From the NCBI RefSeq assembly GCF_000149955.1, contig NC_030991.1:1765113-1829112 (forward strand): a stretch of 64,000 nt of DNA. Reading direction: 5' to 3'. This stretch comes from Fusarium oxysporum f. sp. lycopersici 4287 (Eukaryota; Ascomycota; Sordariomycetes; Hypocreales; Nectriaceae). Position 1 is the first letter of the stretch. Each line of letters starts with the position of its first letter. The notes below the pieces were generated by a model. It had not been told where the DNA came from, did not search any database, and was given only the letters and a program-made list of their open reading frames with translations. A program made the position numbers and the translations under genes. Below, one piece after another: positions 11,356-22,443 of this stretch.

Positions 11356-11899
11356 GACTTATTTTAGAAGCTGCCAACTTCTCTGGAGGTGTGCCTGTGT
11401 GATTGCCGGAGAGTGGTTGATCACTGATATAGGTGAGTCTTTGATAGGGCAAATTGAATGGTCCTGGTCGCTTCAAATAGACGGCGCAGATAACTTCCAC
11501 ATCAAATCTCCACACCAGAGCAGAAGGCATCGAGCAGCTGATGATAAATCATGGAAATCATGCTAACGTGACGATGCGGTGTCAAATAGTGATGCAATGG
11601 CAGCTTCACTACGTCATTATGCAGTAATGATCCATAGGATAGTGTGTGTTACTCTCCGGTTGTGAAGTCAGGATTCCCAGATGCTCATTTTCCAACCTTG
11701 ACTGACAAAGCTGTCGCGCAAATCTCATTGGTTATCATCAGAAATCATCATGCTGTCGGCCAGTAGCACGCGTGCCACCTATTATAGGCCTGACGAAAAA
11801 GCAACAAGAATTAAATTGATAAATACGTAAGTGTTAAAATATTAGCGGCCTTTCTGAAGCCTAGCACATATATAGTAGCTTCTCCTATGCTGTTACTAT
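11356..11899. other. Intergenic region before the second transposon
   Basis: No gene recognised. It should contain the former promoter of the NAD(P)-binding pseudogene. Confidence 0.4.
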
Positions 11900-13760
11900 T
11901 AACGTATCTTACCACCACTCCGCCCACCCCCCCACACCGCCCATTTGGTGATAGTCTCAACACCACAACAGCTATTGATGATGCGTGCACTTTATTTTGC
12001 CAATTATTCATCAAAAAAAGCCAAATTATCAGAATAGCTTCATTTATCATGGATCGTGAATTGAGAATTTCCAGAGCAATTTCTGAGGCCTCTACAAGGG
12101 GCGTTCGCGGTGCAGCTAAGTGGGAGACCGTGCCGAGGTCGACTTTAAGGGATCGGATCGGTGGCGCGCAACCGACGCGTTTACAACACCAAAAATACCT
12201 CTCGCTGACGCCGCAACAGGAACAGGAACTCATCGACCTTATATTAATACGAGAAAAGTATTCCCAGCCGTTATTAAAGAAGAAGATCCATGAATATGCC
12301 CAGCATCTTGCTGAATTGAACGGCTGTGGAAGTCATCTAGGGAAAAATTGGGTAAACCGATTCTTCAAACGGCATAACAGCGTTATGTTGAAGCCATCAC
12401 GACTTATTTCGGTCGCAAGGAAGAAGTCTGTTACAGAAGAGGGACCGAGGGAGTATTATGAGGGACTCAGGCGTCTTGTTATTGACTTATCAATTGGTAC
12501 AGCCCGTATGCACAACCTCGACGAGACTGGAGTCCAAGAAGGGGAAACTATAGCCGGCATAGTAGCTGGAACGGTCCTGACGAGCTCGTCAGAGAAGATA
12601 CAGTCAGACGCTTCCGCTTGGATCTCGATATTAGAGACAATATCTGCTGATGGTCGCCGACTGACCCCAACGGTAATATTTATAGGATTATCGCTATAGG
12701 GATAGTATTTTCCAAGGGATATACCGGATTGGAAGTTCACTTGCAGCAAGAAAGGCTGGTCTAATACAGAAATATTACTACGGTAGTTCTACGACATTTA
12801 TCTGCCCAAGACTCATCCAAAGACCCATCTTCCTGGCGACTATTAGTCCCCAATCAACATAAGACTCATATAAGTCCCGTCTTCATAAAGAAGGCAATGA
12901 TAAACAAGGTATGGCTTAATTAGCTGCCGTCGCACTCGTCACATATCACTCAACCGCTGGACCTTGGTCTTTTTTCCCCGTTAAAAAGATACTATCGAGA
13001 AGAGACAGCTGGAATGGAGACCTACGAAGCGACATCAAATAGACAGAAACACATCTTCGTATAGGCATATAAAATAGCTTCTAAGAAAGCCTTCAGACCA
13101 GAGAACATCCGACAGGCGTTTCAAGCATCAGGGATATACCCAGTCGATATTGATCAAGCTATAAAGAGGTTATAGCCCAAAGAGCATCGCAGACCGACTT
13201 TTCAGCCTCCCACAACACCACCAATCACGGTTAAAGTCGATCGCGATATCTTTAATACGCCCTCGTCAAGCCGCGATATAGAAAGACTACTCTAACGGGT
13301 CGATTGGTTATCAGGGAATGCTAGAAGGGACGTCAGAATGATCCTACGGAAGGCAGGAAAGTCACTGGACTAAAGAGGTGCGTCTATAGTCTTCCAGGAG
13401 CAAAAAATCGCCATATAGAAAGCTCAAATAACTAGTATTAAGCCGTTAGGCCGTTGCAAGGTCAATTGGGACCCGAACAAGGCTTTTCCTCATGCTGATA
13501 ATCTTGTTATAGCGAAGGACCGGTCCGAGATGAACACTTGGAAGTTAAATGACGAAGCCGCGGCGGAAAATCGTCTGCCGAAGCGGAGAAAAAAGCAGTC
13601 GGTTGAACAAGAGGTTTTTAGTCAATACCCAAAATCTTAATTGAATTGAAGCTATTTTCATAATTTGAGAATTAATCTACATAATGCGTTAGAACGGAAA
13701 TGAAGCTATCGCAGGTGGGGCGGTGTGGAGGTGTGGGCGGAGTGGTGGTCAGATACGTTA
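11900..13760 (+). mobile_element. Second pogo-like DNA transposon, decayed, with TA duplication
   Basis: Inverted ends begin ACGTATCTTACCACCACTCC at 11902 and end with the matching reverse complement at 13758, flanked by TA at 11900-11901 and 13759-13760. The ends match over about 45 bp with a few differences. The element is about 1.86 kb and its transposase frame is full of stops, so it is dead. Its left neighbour is unannotated sequence and its right end abuts the 3' part of the LINE. Confidence 0.85.
12049..13640 (+). pseudogene. pogo-like DDE transposase pseudogene with RIP-like stop codons
   Basis: The frame opens at 12049 (MDRELRISRAISEASTRG) and is clean to the first stop at 12697. 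A helix-turn-helix region (about residues 5-130) is followed by the catalytic block with NLDETGV (first Asp). After 12697 the reading frame is still recognisable: YFPRDIPDWKFTCSKKGWSN, FYDIYLPKT, HITQPLDLGLFSPLKRYYRE (third Asp) and a basic C-terminus PKRRKKQ. It is cut by many TAG codons at places where the family has Gln or Trp (for example 12697, 12703), that is CAG or TGG changed to TAG. The total length is not a multiple of three, so at least one indel also exists. Confidence 0.85.
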
Positions 13761-13919
13761 GCTTGAAGGCTATTCTTCAAGTTTTCAACGTCCTATCTAC
13801 GGCGGCTGAAGCAACGTCCGCTTTTATAAGACGGGGTGTTTGGTGTTTAGTGTAAGTAGGTTAGTAAGAGTAAGTAGGTGTGATTCTTGCAATCTGGTTT
13901 CAGTATTGTGTGTCGAGTC

Positions 13920-14260
13920 GGCCTGTGGCCATTGCAAAGCGTATAGTTGCATGGACTGCCTGCATGTTTGGCGTCCACTTTGCGTCATCTGATGGTGATT
14001 TTCCTCCTAGGTAGAACGAGAGGTTTCCTCTCAATGTCTCCGTGCACTGCAACATTTCAGTCCTATGCGCTGTCCATTTCGTGCATCGAAAGAGAAAGTG
14101 CTCTACTGTCTCTATCGCTTGCCCGCATACGCATTGCTGTGACGCTGCTACTCTGCCTGATCCGGAAGAGGTACCCGTTCAGTCTGGCCATGTCTGTCCT
14201 AAGCTGTGATAGCACGCTGGTTTCTCTCCTTGATAAGTCATCATAGAGCAGTCGGGTGTA
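13920..14260 (-). pseudogene. LINE ORF2 C-terminal end (post-RNase H Cys/His motif)
   Basis: Reads TRLLYDDLSRRETSVLSQ then LRTDMARLNGYLFRIRQ, then after a one-base frameshift QQCVCGQAIETVEHFLFRC and KWTAHRTEMLQ, ending near 13920. The C-x-C-x8-H-x4-C pattern is the usual end of Tad-type ORF2 proteins. The first codons join in frame with the RNase H part across the nested transposon. Confidence 0.75.
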
Positions 14261-16468
14261 CCATGCAGTACCCACCTGCCGTACGTACCCACCTACCGTA
14301 CAGCAAAAAGAAAATTCCCCCATACAGAATGCTATTTTTCAACCATATGTTGAAAATTCACCAAAAATAAAACCCGTGAAATGATTTTCGAATTTCGTTT
14401 TAGAATAAAGTAGATTTTAATATTTTCGCGGTATTTTGACTTCACGCCCTGCGCGTGTGCGTACCACACCTAATTCTTCCTCCTCCGAATTTGAACTCTC
14501 AACTTCTTCCATCCCTCCCACCTCGATCACATCCTCAACAGCATCCGCCTCTTCAATTGCTTCGTTTGCCTTGGAAATAGTCTCACCAGTTACCAGAGCT
14601 TCTGCCAATGTCATGAATCTTTTATTGGGATTCGGTATCGCCTTCCTCTTCTTGCCTCTGCTCAACCGGCCAACTTCCTCCTCCAGACTGGCTATCCTGG
14701 TGCTCAGAGAGGCGATCTTTGACTCTTGGGCTTCAAACCCTTTCGATATCACAGAATAGCGCCTTCTTGTTGACGGGCTCTTGTTCTTCCCCATATCTCG
14801 GATGTGGCGGCTGGTCTTTGGCGTATTATCAGAGTCGACTTGCCCGTCTCGGTGGCCGTCCGACCCGGGCGTCGCTTCCTTCTTGTCCGGTTGAATCTCA
14901 GGATGTATGAGCGCTTTCCGCCGTGAAATCGGCCAGTTTCCAGTCACTCTCCAGCCTGAGAGTATATTTTTCTTCGTCATACCCACTTCCCTGGCCTTGG
15001 CATAGGCCTTGATGAAGTTGACCTTGTCTACCGGCGCAGAATCGGTCAGGCTGGCGAGTTTTTGCAGTTCTTTTCGGTAGGCAGCCTTGGATACATTAAA
15101 GACGCCATTATCCAGCGGCTGCAGCCCATGAGAGCAGTGTGCAGGCAGGTAACAGCAATATACGTTGTTCAAAAAGCACGTAGCCATCCACTCATCCTGG
15201 ATTTTCAGTCAGCGCCGTCAGTGGCATTTCCGATCTAGAACAGGTAGATACTCACAGATACATGGCTTCCATGGCCATCTAATATGATGAGCCTTGCATC
15301 AGACTCATCCGCCGGTTGCGTTTGAGGCAGATAGACCTCCTTGAGCCACTCGACTGCGATATGGTTGTCCGTCCAGCCATTATCGGACGTGATATAATAC
15401 CAGTCGGCGATCCCCCGGAGCTCATCGATAAACCACTGTTGCTGAAGCTCTTTACCTTTGAAGATAATCCCCGGCTTTAGAAGGCGACCATCTGCGGTGA
15501 CGGCTTCGATAAAGGTAGTCCAAGTGCGGGACTGCGAGCCCTTGAGGAAGGCCTTCCTCCTAGGATCGCTACTGCCAATGACCAAGGAATCCAAGCCTAT
15601 ATTTTTCAGTGGATTAATGAGTTTGGTAGCAAAAATGATCAATACTCACCAAATCCAGCCATGATACCGCCCTCGTCAACATTAACCGTGTTCTCCGGTT
15701 TGATCCAGCCATATTCGCTCTCCCGGATATCAAAGTACCAATTGACGGCCATTGGGGTAAAGGAATTGAACCTTGCAGCTTCCTGGCGTTTCCCCACCGT
15801 CGTCTTGATATCGTCATGGCGTTTAATGAACCTAGCTAGCCAGTGTATACCGATAGGCCTTTCCCGTCCTTGCTGTCTCAAGAGGGCAGCAACGGTGGCG
15901 CGAACTTGGCTGTGAGAAGGTGCATAGCCCAAGGCCTCTTGTCGAAGTATCCAGGTAACCAATCTGGACTCCTCCGACTTGGATAGCAGCTGAGCAGGCT
16001 GGGTGACCTCGGATTTTGACGGTAGGCCTCTTAATCGGTCAGAGAGAGTGGTCGGAGGCACGCCGTTCTTCTGGGCGGCCTGGTTCTGGGAGAGGCCATT
16101 TTCTGTGACATCTAGTATGGCCTGGATAACATCGTCCTCCGTATAAGATGATTGAGGCATGTTTGAGGTGACCAAGGAAAGATGGGGAAGAGAAAAGTTT
16201 GGATGAAGCTTCGAGGAGGCTGGTTGATAAGGGAGGCATTTTGAGACATTTTATATTAGTTCCGTGCGACCACACCGCAAGCGTCGCTGTGGAAGCAAAG
16301 TGGAAATATTAAATTCTATGCAATTCTTAATGTAATAGACATTTTCTTATTAAAATATCTTTCATTTTGATAACATACTCTATAAGTGAAATTGGGCATT
16401 TTGTATGGGGAAAATCTTTTTTGGTGTACGGTAGGTGGGTACGTACGGCAGGTGGGTACTGCATGGTA
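14259..16468 (-). mobile_element. Complete Fot1-like DNA transposon nested in the LINE
   Basis: Ends are inverted copies beginning CCATGCAGTACCCACCTGCC at 14261 and matching at 16466, flanked by TA at 14259-14260 and 16467-16468. Inverted similarity covers at least 45 bp (to about 14303 and 16424) and contains two copies of a GTACCCACCT-type motif. The 2206-bp element carries an intact three-exon transposase. Removing it and one TA restores the host LINE frame (AAG TAC ACC). Confidence 0.9.
14417..16160 (-). CDS. Fot1-like DDE transposase, 543 aa, three exons, intact catalytic triad
   Basis: Exons: 16160-15650, 15596-15256 and 15196-14417, with introns of 53 and 59 nt (donors GTGAGT, acceptors ATAG and CCAG); the joins keep frame (GFG|LDSLVIG and SHVS|DEWMAT). 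Start chosen at MPQSSYTEDDVIQAILD; an ATG 15 nt upstream is also in frame. Domains: psq helix-turn-helix (about 5-50), CENP-B/Tc5 helix-turn-helix (about 65-125), DDE_1 core with Asp162 in NVDEGG, Asp277 in LDGHGSH and Asp313 in LQPLDNGVF, then a C-terminal coiled coil (FEAQESKIASLSTRIASLEE) and an acidic end. The length equals that of Fot1 transposases. A decayed relative lies at 28454-30108. Confidence 0.88.
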
Positions 16469-16472
16469 CTTG

Positions 16473-17153
16473 CCTGGGAGTGCAGCATCGACCTTCTTTG
16501 AAAACCTCCCTACGTTATCTGGTAGCTGTTTCCTAGTACGCTGACTCGATCGGGTTATGTTCAGGGTCGTCGATCGCATTCGGGGAAACTTCCGAGCTGG
16601 GACGGCACCGTCTTGGCTTGCACTTCGCGCCTCATTCTTAGCCATTTTCAGGAGCCTGTGTTCAGCACCGATGGGCATCCATACGACAGCTACCACGTTT
16701 CCCTTAAGCCTCAATACATTGATAGAATCATATATGCATCCAACATACTCTTGACCCGACTGCTGGCGACGGTTTCGGACCATGAGCACGGCGGCTTTGT
16801 TGCTCGCCAACAGTGCCACGCTTCGATACTCAAGGTCGGGTAAGTGTTTCAACGTGTAAGCCATCGCTGCTAGTTGTCCGGAAAATGGGTTCTGCTCCGT
16901 CCTCATGCCGAGCGTGAAAGAAAAGCGCTCAAGCTTCGGTCCTCCTCGCACCAAGGCAGGGATCTCGATGACCCGCCGACTCCGACTACCCCATTCCGCG
17001 CCGAACTGCTCACTGCAGCACGTACCGCCCATCCTAGGTCTGCTTGCGTTGTCCCCGAACTATCCCCTTCATCCACTATAGTTTGCACCCGTTCTACCCA
17101 GGGTGCCAACGTGAAAGGGTTGATCGTTTCTAGTTCTTCCATCGGGATATTAC
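16473..17153 (-). pseudogene. LINE ORF2 fragment with RNase H domain
   Basis: The fragment reads EELETINPFTLAPWVERVQT, then after shifts a typical RNase H stretch: FSFTLGMRTEQNPFSGQLAA, YTLKHLPDLEYRSVALLASN, KAAVLMVRNRRQQSGQEYVG, and VVAVVWMPIGAEHRLLKMAK. Its 5' edge (about 17153) follows directly on the pre-reverse-transcriptase linker, so the palm and YADD-bearing core is deleted. The 3' edge reaches the nested transposon at 16468. Confidence 0.75.
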
Positions 17154-17774
17154 TTATTCTAGCGATGCACGAAACAGCGAGAAGACTCGGTGCTTAACAG
17201 AGGGCCAGATCTCTTTCCAGACTACGACGGGTAGTCCGTCCTCGCCAGGTGCTTCCCACGACTTTGCGGCGAAAAGCTGTCGTTCCACCTCCTCCAGAGT
17301 AATGTCCGGCATGACGATGGCGGCTTCGCGCTGAGGTCGCTCCTCTTCCTCTTCGATGTGCTCCGGCAATGGGGTAAAAAAGGTGGCCAGCATCTCATCA
17401 GCCTGTTCGATGTTGTTGGTTGTGCATGTGCCGTCGGCCCTTGCAAGTTGGGGTACTTTGACAAATGCTGTATCATCTCCAGATTTGAGGTACGTTGCTG
17501 CCTTCCAGACGTTGTCGTTGTCAGCTAGAAACTCATTCCAGTGCGTCTTCTTCTGCTGTCTGATGGCATCGTGGTATTGCTTTGCTGCTCCTCTGGCCGT
17601 CTCCTCAAGCTCTTGACAATCCCATCCTGCTCGCCTCAATGTTCTAGCGCGATTTCTCCAGTGTGTGTATATGTGCCGGAGTTGCGTGAGGTCTGAGGTC
17701 CACCAGCGTTTTGCATAGGGTGACGGCTTAGCTCTGGGTGTCAGAGCGTGAACCGCCTCTAGCGCCACTGTCAT
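17154..17774 (-). pseudogene. LINE ORF2 linker between endonuclease and reverse transcriptase
   Basis: Contains [20 protein letters not shown] and [20 protein letters not shown], then [20 protein letters not shown], the conserved stretch that in intact Tad-type ORF2 immediately precedes the reverse transcriptase fingers. The frame stops at 17154, where the reverse transcriptase should begin. Confidence 0.75.
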
Positions 17775-18026
17775 AAGCCTGCCAGTCTTCTGCTATACAG
17801 TACCTTCCTCCAGGGTAGACTCTAATGCTGCGGCAATTCGAACGTTGATTTCCTTCCATGGTGCGTTCTTGAGCTTGGGGCACCGGGACGGAGACGTCAA
17901 CTCCGTCTGAATAGCACGATGATCAGATCCGTGCTCTGTACCGTGTATCATACACTTGATAGTCAAAGACGCTAGATCTGCGGAAGCGAGGACCAGGTCG
18001 ACTGTTGTCTCAAAATCTCCATCATT

Positions 18027-18610
18027 CTACGTCTTCGTTCCTCTCGGGAGCAGGCTGATAAGGTCAAACTCATTTATAAGATTGATAATCTGATCCGCTT
18101 CGCCTTGCCTCGTCAAGGATATGTTGTCTCCTCCCCATAGCTGGTCGTGTCGGTTGAAGTCTCCGACAACTACCCTGTCCACCAGTCTACCAGCTTGTTC
18201 TCTTACGTCTGAGATGACCTGGCGCAAAGCGTTGCAAGTGCCTTGTAAAGCTTGGGTGTCTCCTCCTGACACGTAAACCGAAACAACCAGAACCAGCCGC
18301 TCAGGGAGTCGCAAGATGGCTGCCGTCATATCTGCTGTCTCAATCGGTGTCTGCTCCGCCTCCACATCCTTGTTTACCCATAACATGCTTCGGATAGGCC
18401 ATCTGCCCTCTCTCCAAACTGTGGGGACCATCCTAACCCATCTGGAGTGCCCATTGGGACCGTTAGTAGCTTGCCGTCCTTTTGGTGTGCTTGGGGCTCT
18501 TGGATCGCTATCACTGTGTATTCTTGTAGTTGTTTATCGTTCATGAGGCTCTCATGTACCGTATCCTGCTTTCTCACATTCAGTTGAATCACCTGCAACG
18601 ACTTACTCAT
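18027..18610 (-). pseudogene. LINE ORF2 endonuclease (APE-like) domain, frameshifted
   Basis: Opens with [20 protein letters not shown] and VIAIQEPQ (the N-terminal Asn and Glu of the endonuclease fold), shifts frame near 18430, and continues with LVLVVSVYVSGGDT and VVVGDFNRHDQLWGGD (catalytic GDFNxH). It normally nicks target DNA to start reverse transcription. The frame is then interrupted near 18027. Confidence 0.8.
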
Positions 18611-18639
18611 GCCGCTTGTGGTGAAGTTTCAGGCAATTT

Positions 18640-19871
18640 CTACTGAATGACTCATGCGGACCGCTGCAGAGAGCACTTGGGTATCTGTGCCTGGCACTCA
18701 CTGTGATGGTGGCCCTCGGCGGCGCACCTTGCACACACTCGATTCTTACTGCACGAGAATGCCTTGTGACCTAGCTCTTGGCAGTTATAGCATTGTTCCG
18801 GTCCAGTGGTCTGCTCAAATACACTCGTTTATGCCGATTCACCTGCGACGAAAAAGTAGCGTTCCTACAGTAGCCTCTTGGCATCGGTACTCTTAGTTAA
18901 GTAGACTACATGGGTCCATATGACTTGGGGTTGACCTTCCGGCTCAGCCAGGCTACCATGGCAATCTGGACTTCATTCTCCTGGTTTAAGGTTTCTATTG
19001 CTCCGGGGAGGATGTTAAACTCCTAGTCAAAGACGGCCATACGATTCATGCTATCAACTTTGATAGGATATAGTTGATCCCGAAGGACTCTTGCACCTGG
19101 AGCTTTCCTGTTTTCGAGGATGGCTTTGATCTTTTGTATTTCTTCTTCGTTCCTACCTAGAATCCTAAGGCGGTTGGCATTCCGTCCATCTCTGGTCACT
19201 GCGACGCATCGCCAGTAAGATTGGTCACTCGACTGTCACATCTCCTGCTCCACGGTCTTACGAATCATTGTTGGTGTAACGTCTCCAAGATGGCCTTCAG
19301 CAACTCTGGATGTGTCGACTGTGCAGAACACCGGTTCCGGAGTTGCCGATCGGGCTGCAGACGAAGATTGACTGGACATGCTGGTGGATGTCATCCTGGC
19401 TGCGTCTGCATACGATTGAACCGACGACCGTGGTGTTTCAGTCTTGTTCAGCATATCTAGCTGTAGTCGAGTCTGCTCCAGCTCGCCGCAAACCTGGGTG
19501 AGCTGGTCTAGGACTTGCGATAATTCTTGTGCCATCTGGGCCGTGGCCCTAGCGACTTCCTCGGCCATGCGATCACTGAGCTTGGTGAACTCGAGCTGAA
19601 ACTCGGCCTTCATCGCTTCGATTTTCTTGTTCAAGTCCTGCTCTAGTAGTTGCTTCAAGCTCTGGACTGCCTCGACCATACCACCAGCTGACTTGGGGAC
19701 AGCCTGCTTCCGAGCTCGATTCTGTCCCAGAGCTCCCTCACTGGTCTCACCTTCCTCCTGCCATTCCATATCGCCATTTTGCTGCTCCATCTCCAATACC
19801 TTCGTCGTCCTGACCCTCTTCCGCTGAGGGTGATGATATCCCCCGCCCGAACCATCCGGATCGTCTCCCAT
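18640..19871 (-). pseudogene. LINE ORF1 (gag-like) with coiled coil and CCHC zinc knuckles, broken
   Basis: The 5' part (19871-19236) is open and encodes a polar N-terminus and a long coiled coil (KKIEAMKAEFQLEFTKLSDR, QELSQVLDQLTQVCGELEQT). Downstream, after stops, WRCVAVTRDGRNANRLRILG and NEVQIAMVAWLSRK are readable, followed by CCHC knuckles CYNCQELGHKAFSC and CARCAAEGHHHSEC near 18680-18790. Stops within this part are TAG codons at expected Gln or Trp sites. It would bind element RNA if intact. Confidence 0.75.
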
Positions 19872-20284
19872 GACGATGATGACGTCTGATGCAGGGTTCG
19901 CAACACCAGATATCCACCAAGGGCCTGAATCTCCGCCAGGCAGTCCTCAGGATTTTTGAAAGTGATAAATAGGATGACTAGAAGGTATTTTAAAAAGAAG
20001 ATCGTTTTTCCCAAATTTAGCTACTACATGGTATACAGCTAGACTACTAACGCAGTTTGTTTCCTGAGGCCGTGAAGATCATGCCTACCCTGCTACAGAT
20101 TGATTATCATTCTTGACGGTTCCTTGACCCACACTTTGCCTCCTTTTGCTTCAGTAGTTAGCATACGCTCCGGGGAAAGTCTCTTGAACAACCTCCATAG
20201 CTAGCCATGCCTAAGAAAACCAAGTATCCGCATCAAAAGCCGTCATCGTTCCCGTAACCTCAACTCTAGTCCAACCGAATGATG

Positions 20285-21331
20285 TCACACGTGGCTACTG
20301 GGTTCTCCACCCACGCAAACTATCAGTTTGCCTCTAGTTCTCCCCTCTTTCAGGCTTGCATAACCCCTGCCAGCATCCTCTAGGTCAAACTCTTCTTCGA
20401 CCATGGGCCTTACCCTTCTATCTCGGATCCAACCGGCGATCTGTGCGTAATCTTTTGGATTTGCTGTTACCGAGTGGTATTTGAACACACGCTTCCCACC
20501 ACCCATCCATCTGGGTAACAAATGAATACTCAGAAGAGACTTTAAGGTCTGGTATTGTAGTGGTAAGCCCACACAAACATATCTTCCTTGGGGTTTGAGA
20601 TAATGACGACACTGCCAGTACAGGTCCGCATTCGTAAAGACTGTGTCGAGTATGAGGTCGAACTGGACTTCACTTTGCTTCAGAACTTCCACTGGACCCT
20701 GGGACATGTAGTAAATAGTTTCGTCAGATCCAAGGCCCCGGCAAAAGTCGGCATTGGATGCTGAGCAGATGGTTGTGACGTGAGAACAGCCCAGAGCTTT
20801 GGCTATTTGAACTGCAAAGACGCCAACACCTCCGCTACCACCGTTTATGAGGACCCTGTCTCCTCGTCTTACGAACGGCATGAGACATTGTAACGCGGTT
20901 GTGCCACAGATGCCGACACATGCTGCTTCTCTGAGGGATACGCCGTCAGGCAAAGCAGCGATTCCGGCTTCCCCCACCACGACATATTCTGCCAAAGTGC
21001 CTCCAGTGGGTAATTTAGTTCTACCGAGAACGCGTTGGCCGGGGCTGAAGTTATCAAGCGTGGTGGAAACAATCGTGCCGGAAAAGTCAAGCCCGGGCGT
21101 GACGGGCTTAGTGAACAAGATGCTGCCTAGAGGCATTTCGGCCACTTTGTAGTCGAAATGGTTGAGAGATGCGTATGCTACCTTGACGAGTGTGTGACCT
21201 TTTGGTAGGCAGTGAGCGGATCTAGGAAGCTTTGCATCCGCGACTATCTTGAGGTTCTTTTCGATGCCACCTTTGATTGAGCGCCATTGCGCAGCTCGCA
21301 TAGTTTGTGGGAGGGCGATAGTTGACGCCAT
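20285..21331 (-). CDS. Quinone-oxidoreductase-like medium-chain dehydrogenase/reductase, 348 aa
   Basis: A single-exon gene of the normal length for this family. An N-terminal GroES-like domain (VKVAYASLNHFDYKVAEMPL, VTPGLDFSGTIV) precedes a Rossmann domain with the NADPH-binding turn GGSGGVGVFAVQIAKALGC at about residues 161-179. The zinc-binding Cys and His pattern of alcohol dehydrogenases is absent, so this is the zinc-free, NADPH-dependent oxidoreductase branch, which includes quinone and enoyl reductases. The C-terminal YASLKEGRTRGKLIVCV is the usual end. The substrate cannot be told from sequence. It stands just outside the 5' end of the LINE and shows no decay. Confidence 0.88.
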   Translation of the reverse strand: MASTIALPQTMRAAQWRSIKGGIEKNLKIVADAKLPRSAHCLPKGHTLVKVAYASLNHFDYKVAEMPLGSILFTKPVTPGLDFSGTIVSTTLDNFSPGQRVLGRTKLPTGGTLAEYVVVGEAGIAALPDGVSLREAACVGICGTTALQCLMPFVRRGDRVLINGGSGGVGVFAVQIAKALGCSHVTTICSASNADFCRGLGSDETIYYMSQGPVEVLKQSEVQFDLILDTVFTNADLYWQCRHYLKPQGRYVCVGLPLQYQTLKSLLSIHLLPRWMGGGKRVFKYHSVTANPKDYAQIAGWIRDRRVRPMVEEEFDLEDAGRGYASLKEGRTRGKLIVCVGGEPSSHV

Positions 21332-22164
21332 CTCTGCGGAGTTTGGTGAGAAATCGATTCGTGAAGTTCGTGAACTGCTGAGGTCATAAGGCTATGATCT
21401 TGGTGAATTTTGGTTTGGAGGGTAACTTATACGGCACTCTTCTCTCCGCAGATGCCCGGAGATAACATGGTGGTGTCGTGCTGACCAACGCGAGCTAATT
21501 GGCGAACACTTGTTCAAGCTGAGGATTAGACTGTGTGTCTCAAGGTGATCTGTTAAGCTTAATTTGTAGAAAATCGTCACAGTTAACACATGGGTGCGTC
21601 ATCAGTAACAAATGCTTCAACGTTCTTTGCTCGGTGTGGTCTGATTTCTTTTTTTTTTCTTTTTGTTCTTTTTTAATAAACTTGCTGATGACGGGGAAAG
21701 TGCGTAACAAAAGTAAAGCTTAGTGAGCCAGACTAAAAAATATTCCTCATAATGATTTAAACAAACCTAAAGCAGATTGGAAGTAAGTGAATAACAAGTG
21801 GAAAGGCTGTGGTGGAATTGAGTAGTTGATTGGTATTGGCCCATGGCAAATCCATATTCGTCGACCTGAACGATGAACATGGGATGTGTATTACTTGAGT
21901 AGGGCCTACATACCGGCCACCCCGTGCTTTCTTTCACACCGTAGGTGCCCCTCTTTGACAGACTGATCAAAGAATCAATTCGACAATCAATAACATCACC
22001 ACATTCTGGTTCACACTTGGATACACTCACAAGCTTAGTTGGCTCGCCCCGCCCCGCGGCATGAGTCAACGAGTAATATTGCCCACTTGGCGTAATTTTG
22101 TCGCGTCAAGGATAACCTCCCCTGGAATCATCTTCAAGGTGCACAGCGGCCGCCGGACTTTCAG
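21332..22164. other. Promoter region of the oxidoreductase gene and a repeat remnant
   Basis: The first 200 bp should hold the promoter of the minus-strand oxidoreductase. Around 21892-22030 is a repeat remnant (separate entry). No gene recognised. Confidence 0.5.
21892..22030. repeat. Repeat remnant: single transposon-like end plus an 84-bp segment shared with 44974-45056
   Basis: The left edge, TACTTGAGTAGGGCCTACAT, resembles the outer end of the 7491-10473 transposon (TACTTGGGTAGGGCCTAGAG) and is again followed by ACCGGCC. From 21947 to 22030 the sequence matches 44974-45056 in inverted orientation at about 90 percent, differing mostly by transitions. No second end was found here. Confidence 0.65.
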
Positions 22165-22443
22165 GTGGCCGCGCAAGGCCTCCTAGAACAAGCGTCGGGA
22201 TGGTTTGCGGCAACATGTAGATTTCTCATATCTTCTCGAGCTTTTAGTTACGGCTCGCCCCCTCAAACACTCTCGCACTTAGTTACGGCGTCTGAACCTG
22301 TCACCACTACGCGCTCGGATGTTGCTCGAAGCTCGCTCGATAAGGAGGAATTGCTGAGTTGCATCACAGAACGCCACGAACCAGGCGCAACAATCAGACC
22401 AGGCCAGTTGGAGAAGTCAACTCAATCAGGTTTCTCAATCACG

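Larger units (their letters stand above)
13800..20010 (-). mobile_element. Tad-like LINE (non-LTR retrotransposon), defective, with a nested DNA transposon
   Basis: On the minus strand, in order from about 20010 to about 13800: a gag-like ORF1 with a coiled coil and CCHC knuckles, an endonuclease, a linker region, an RNase H domain and a Cys/His C-terminal motif. That is the domain order of Tad-clade LINEs. Frames are broken by several frameshifts and stops, and the reverse transcriptase core between the linker and RNase H is missing. A 2.2-kb Fot1-like element (14261-16466) splits it just after RNase H. The exact ends are approximate; I did not find a target duplication or poly-A tail. Confidence 0.8.
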
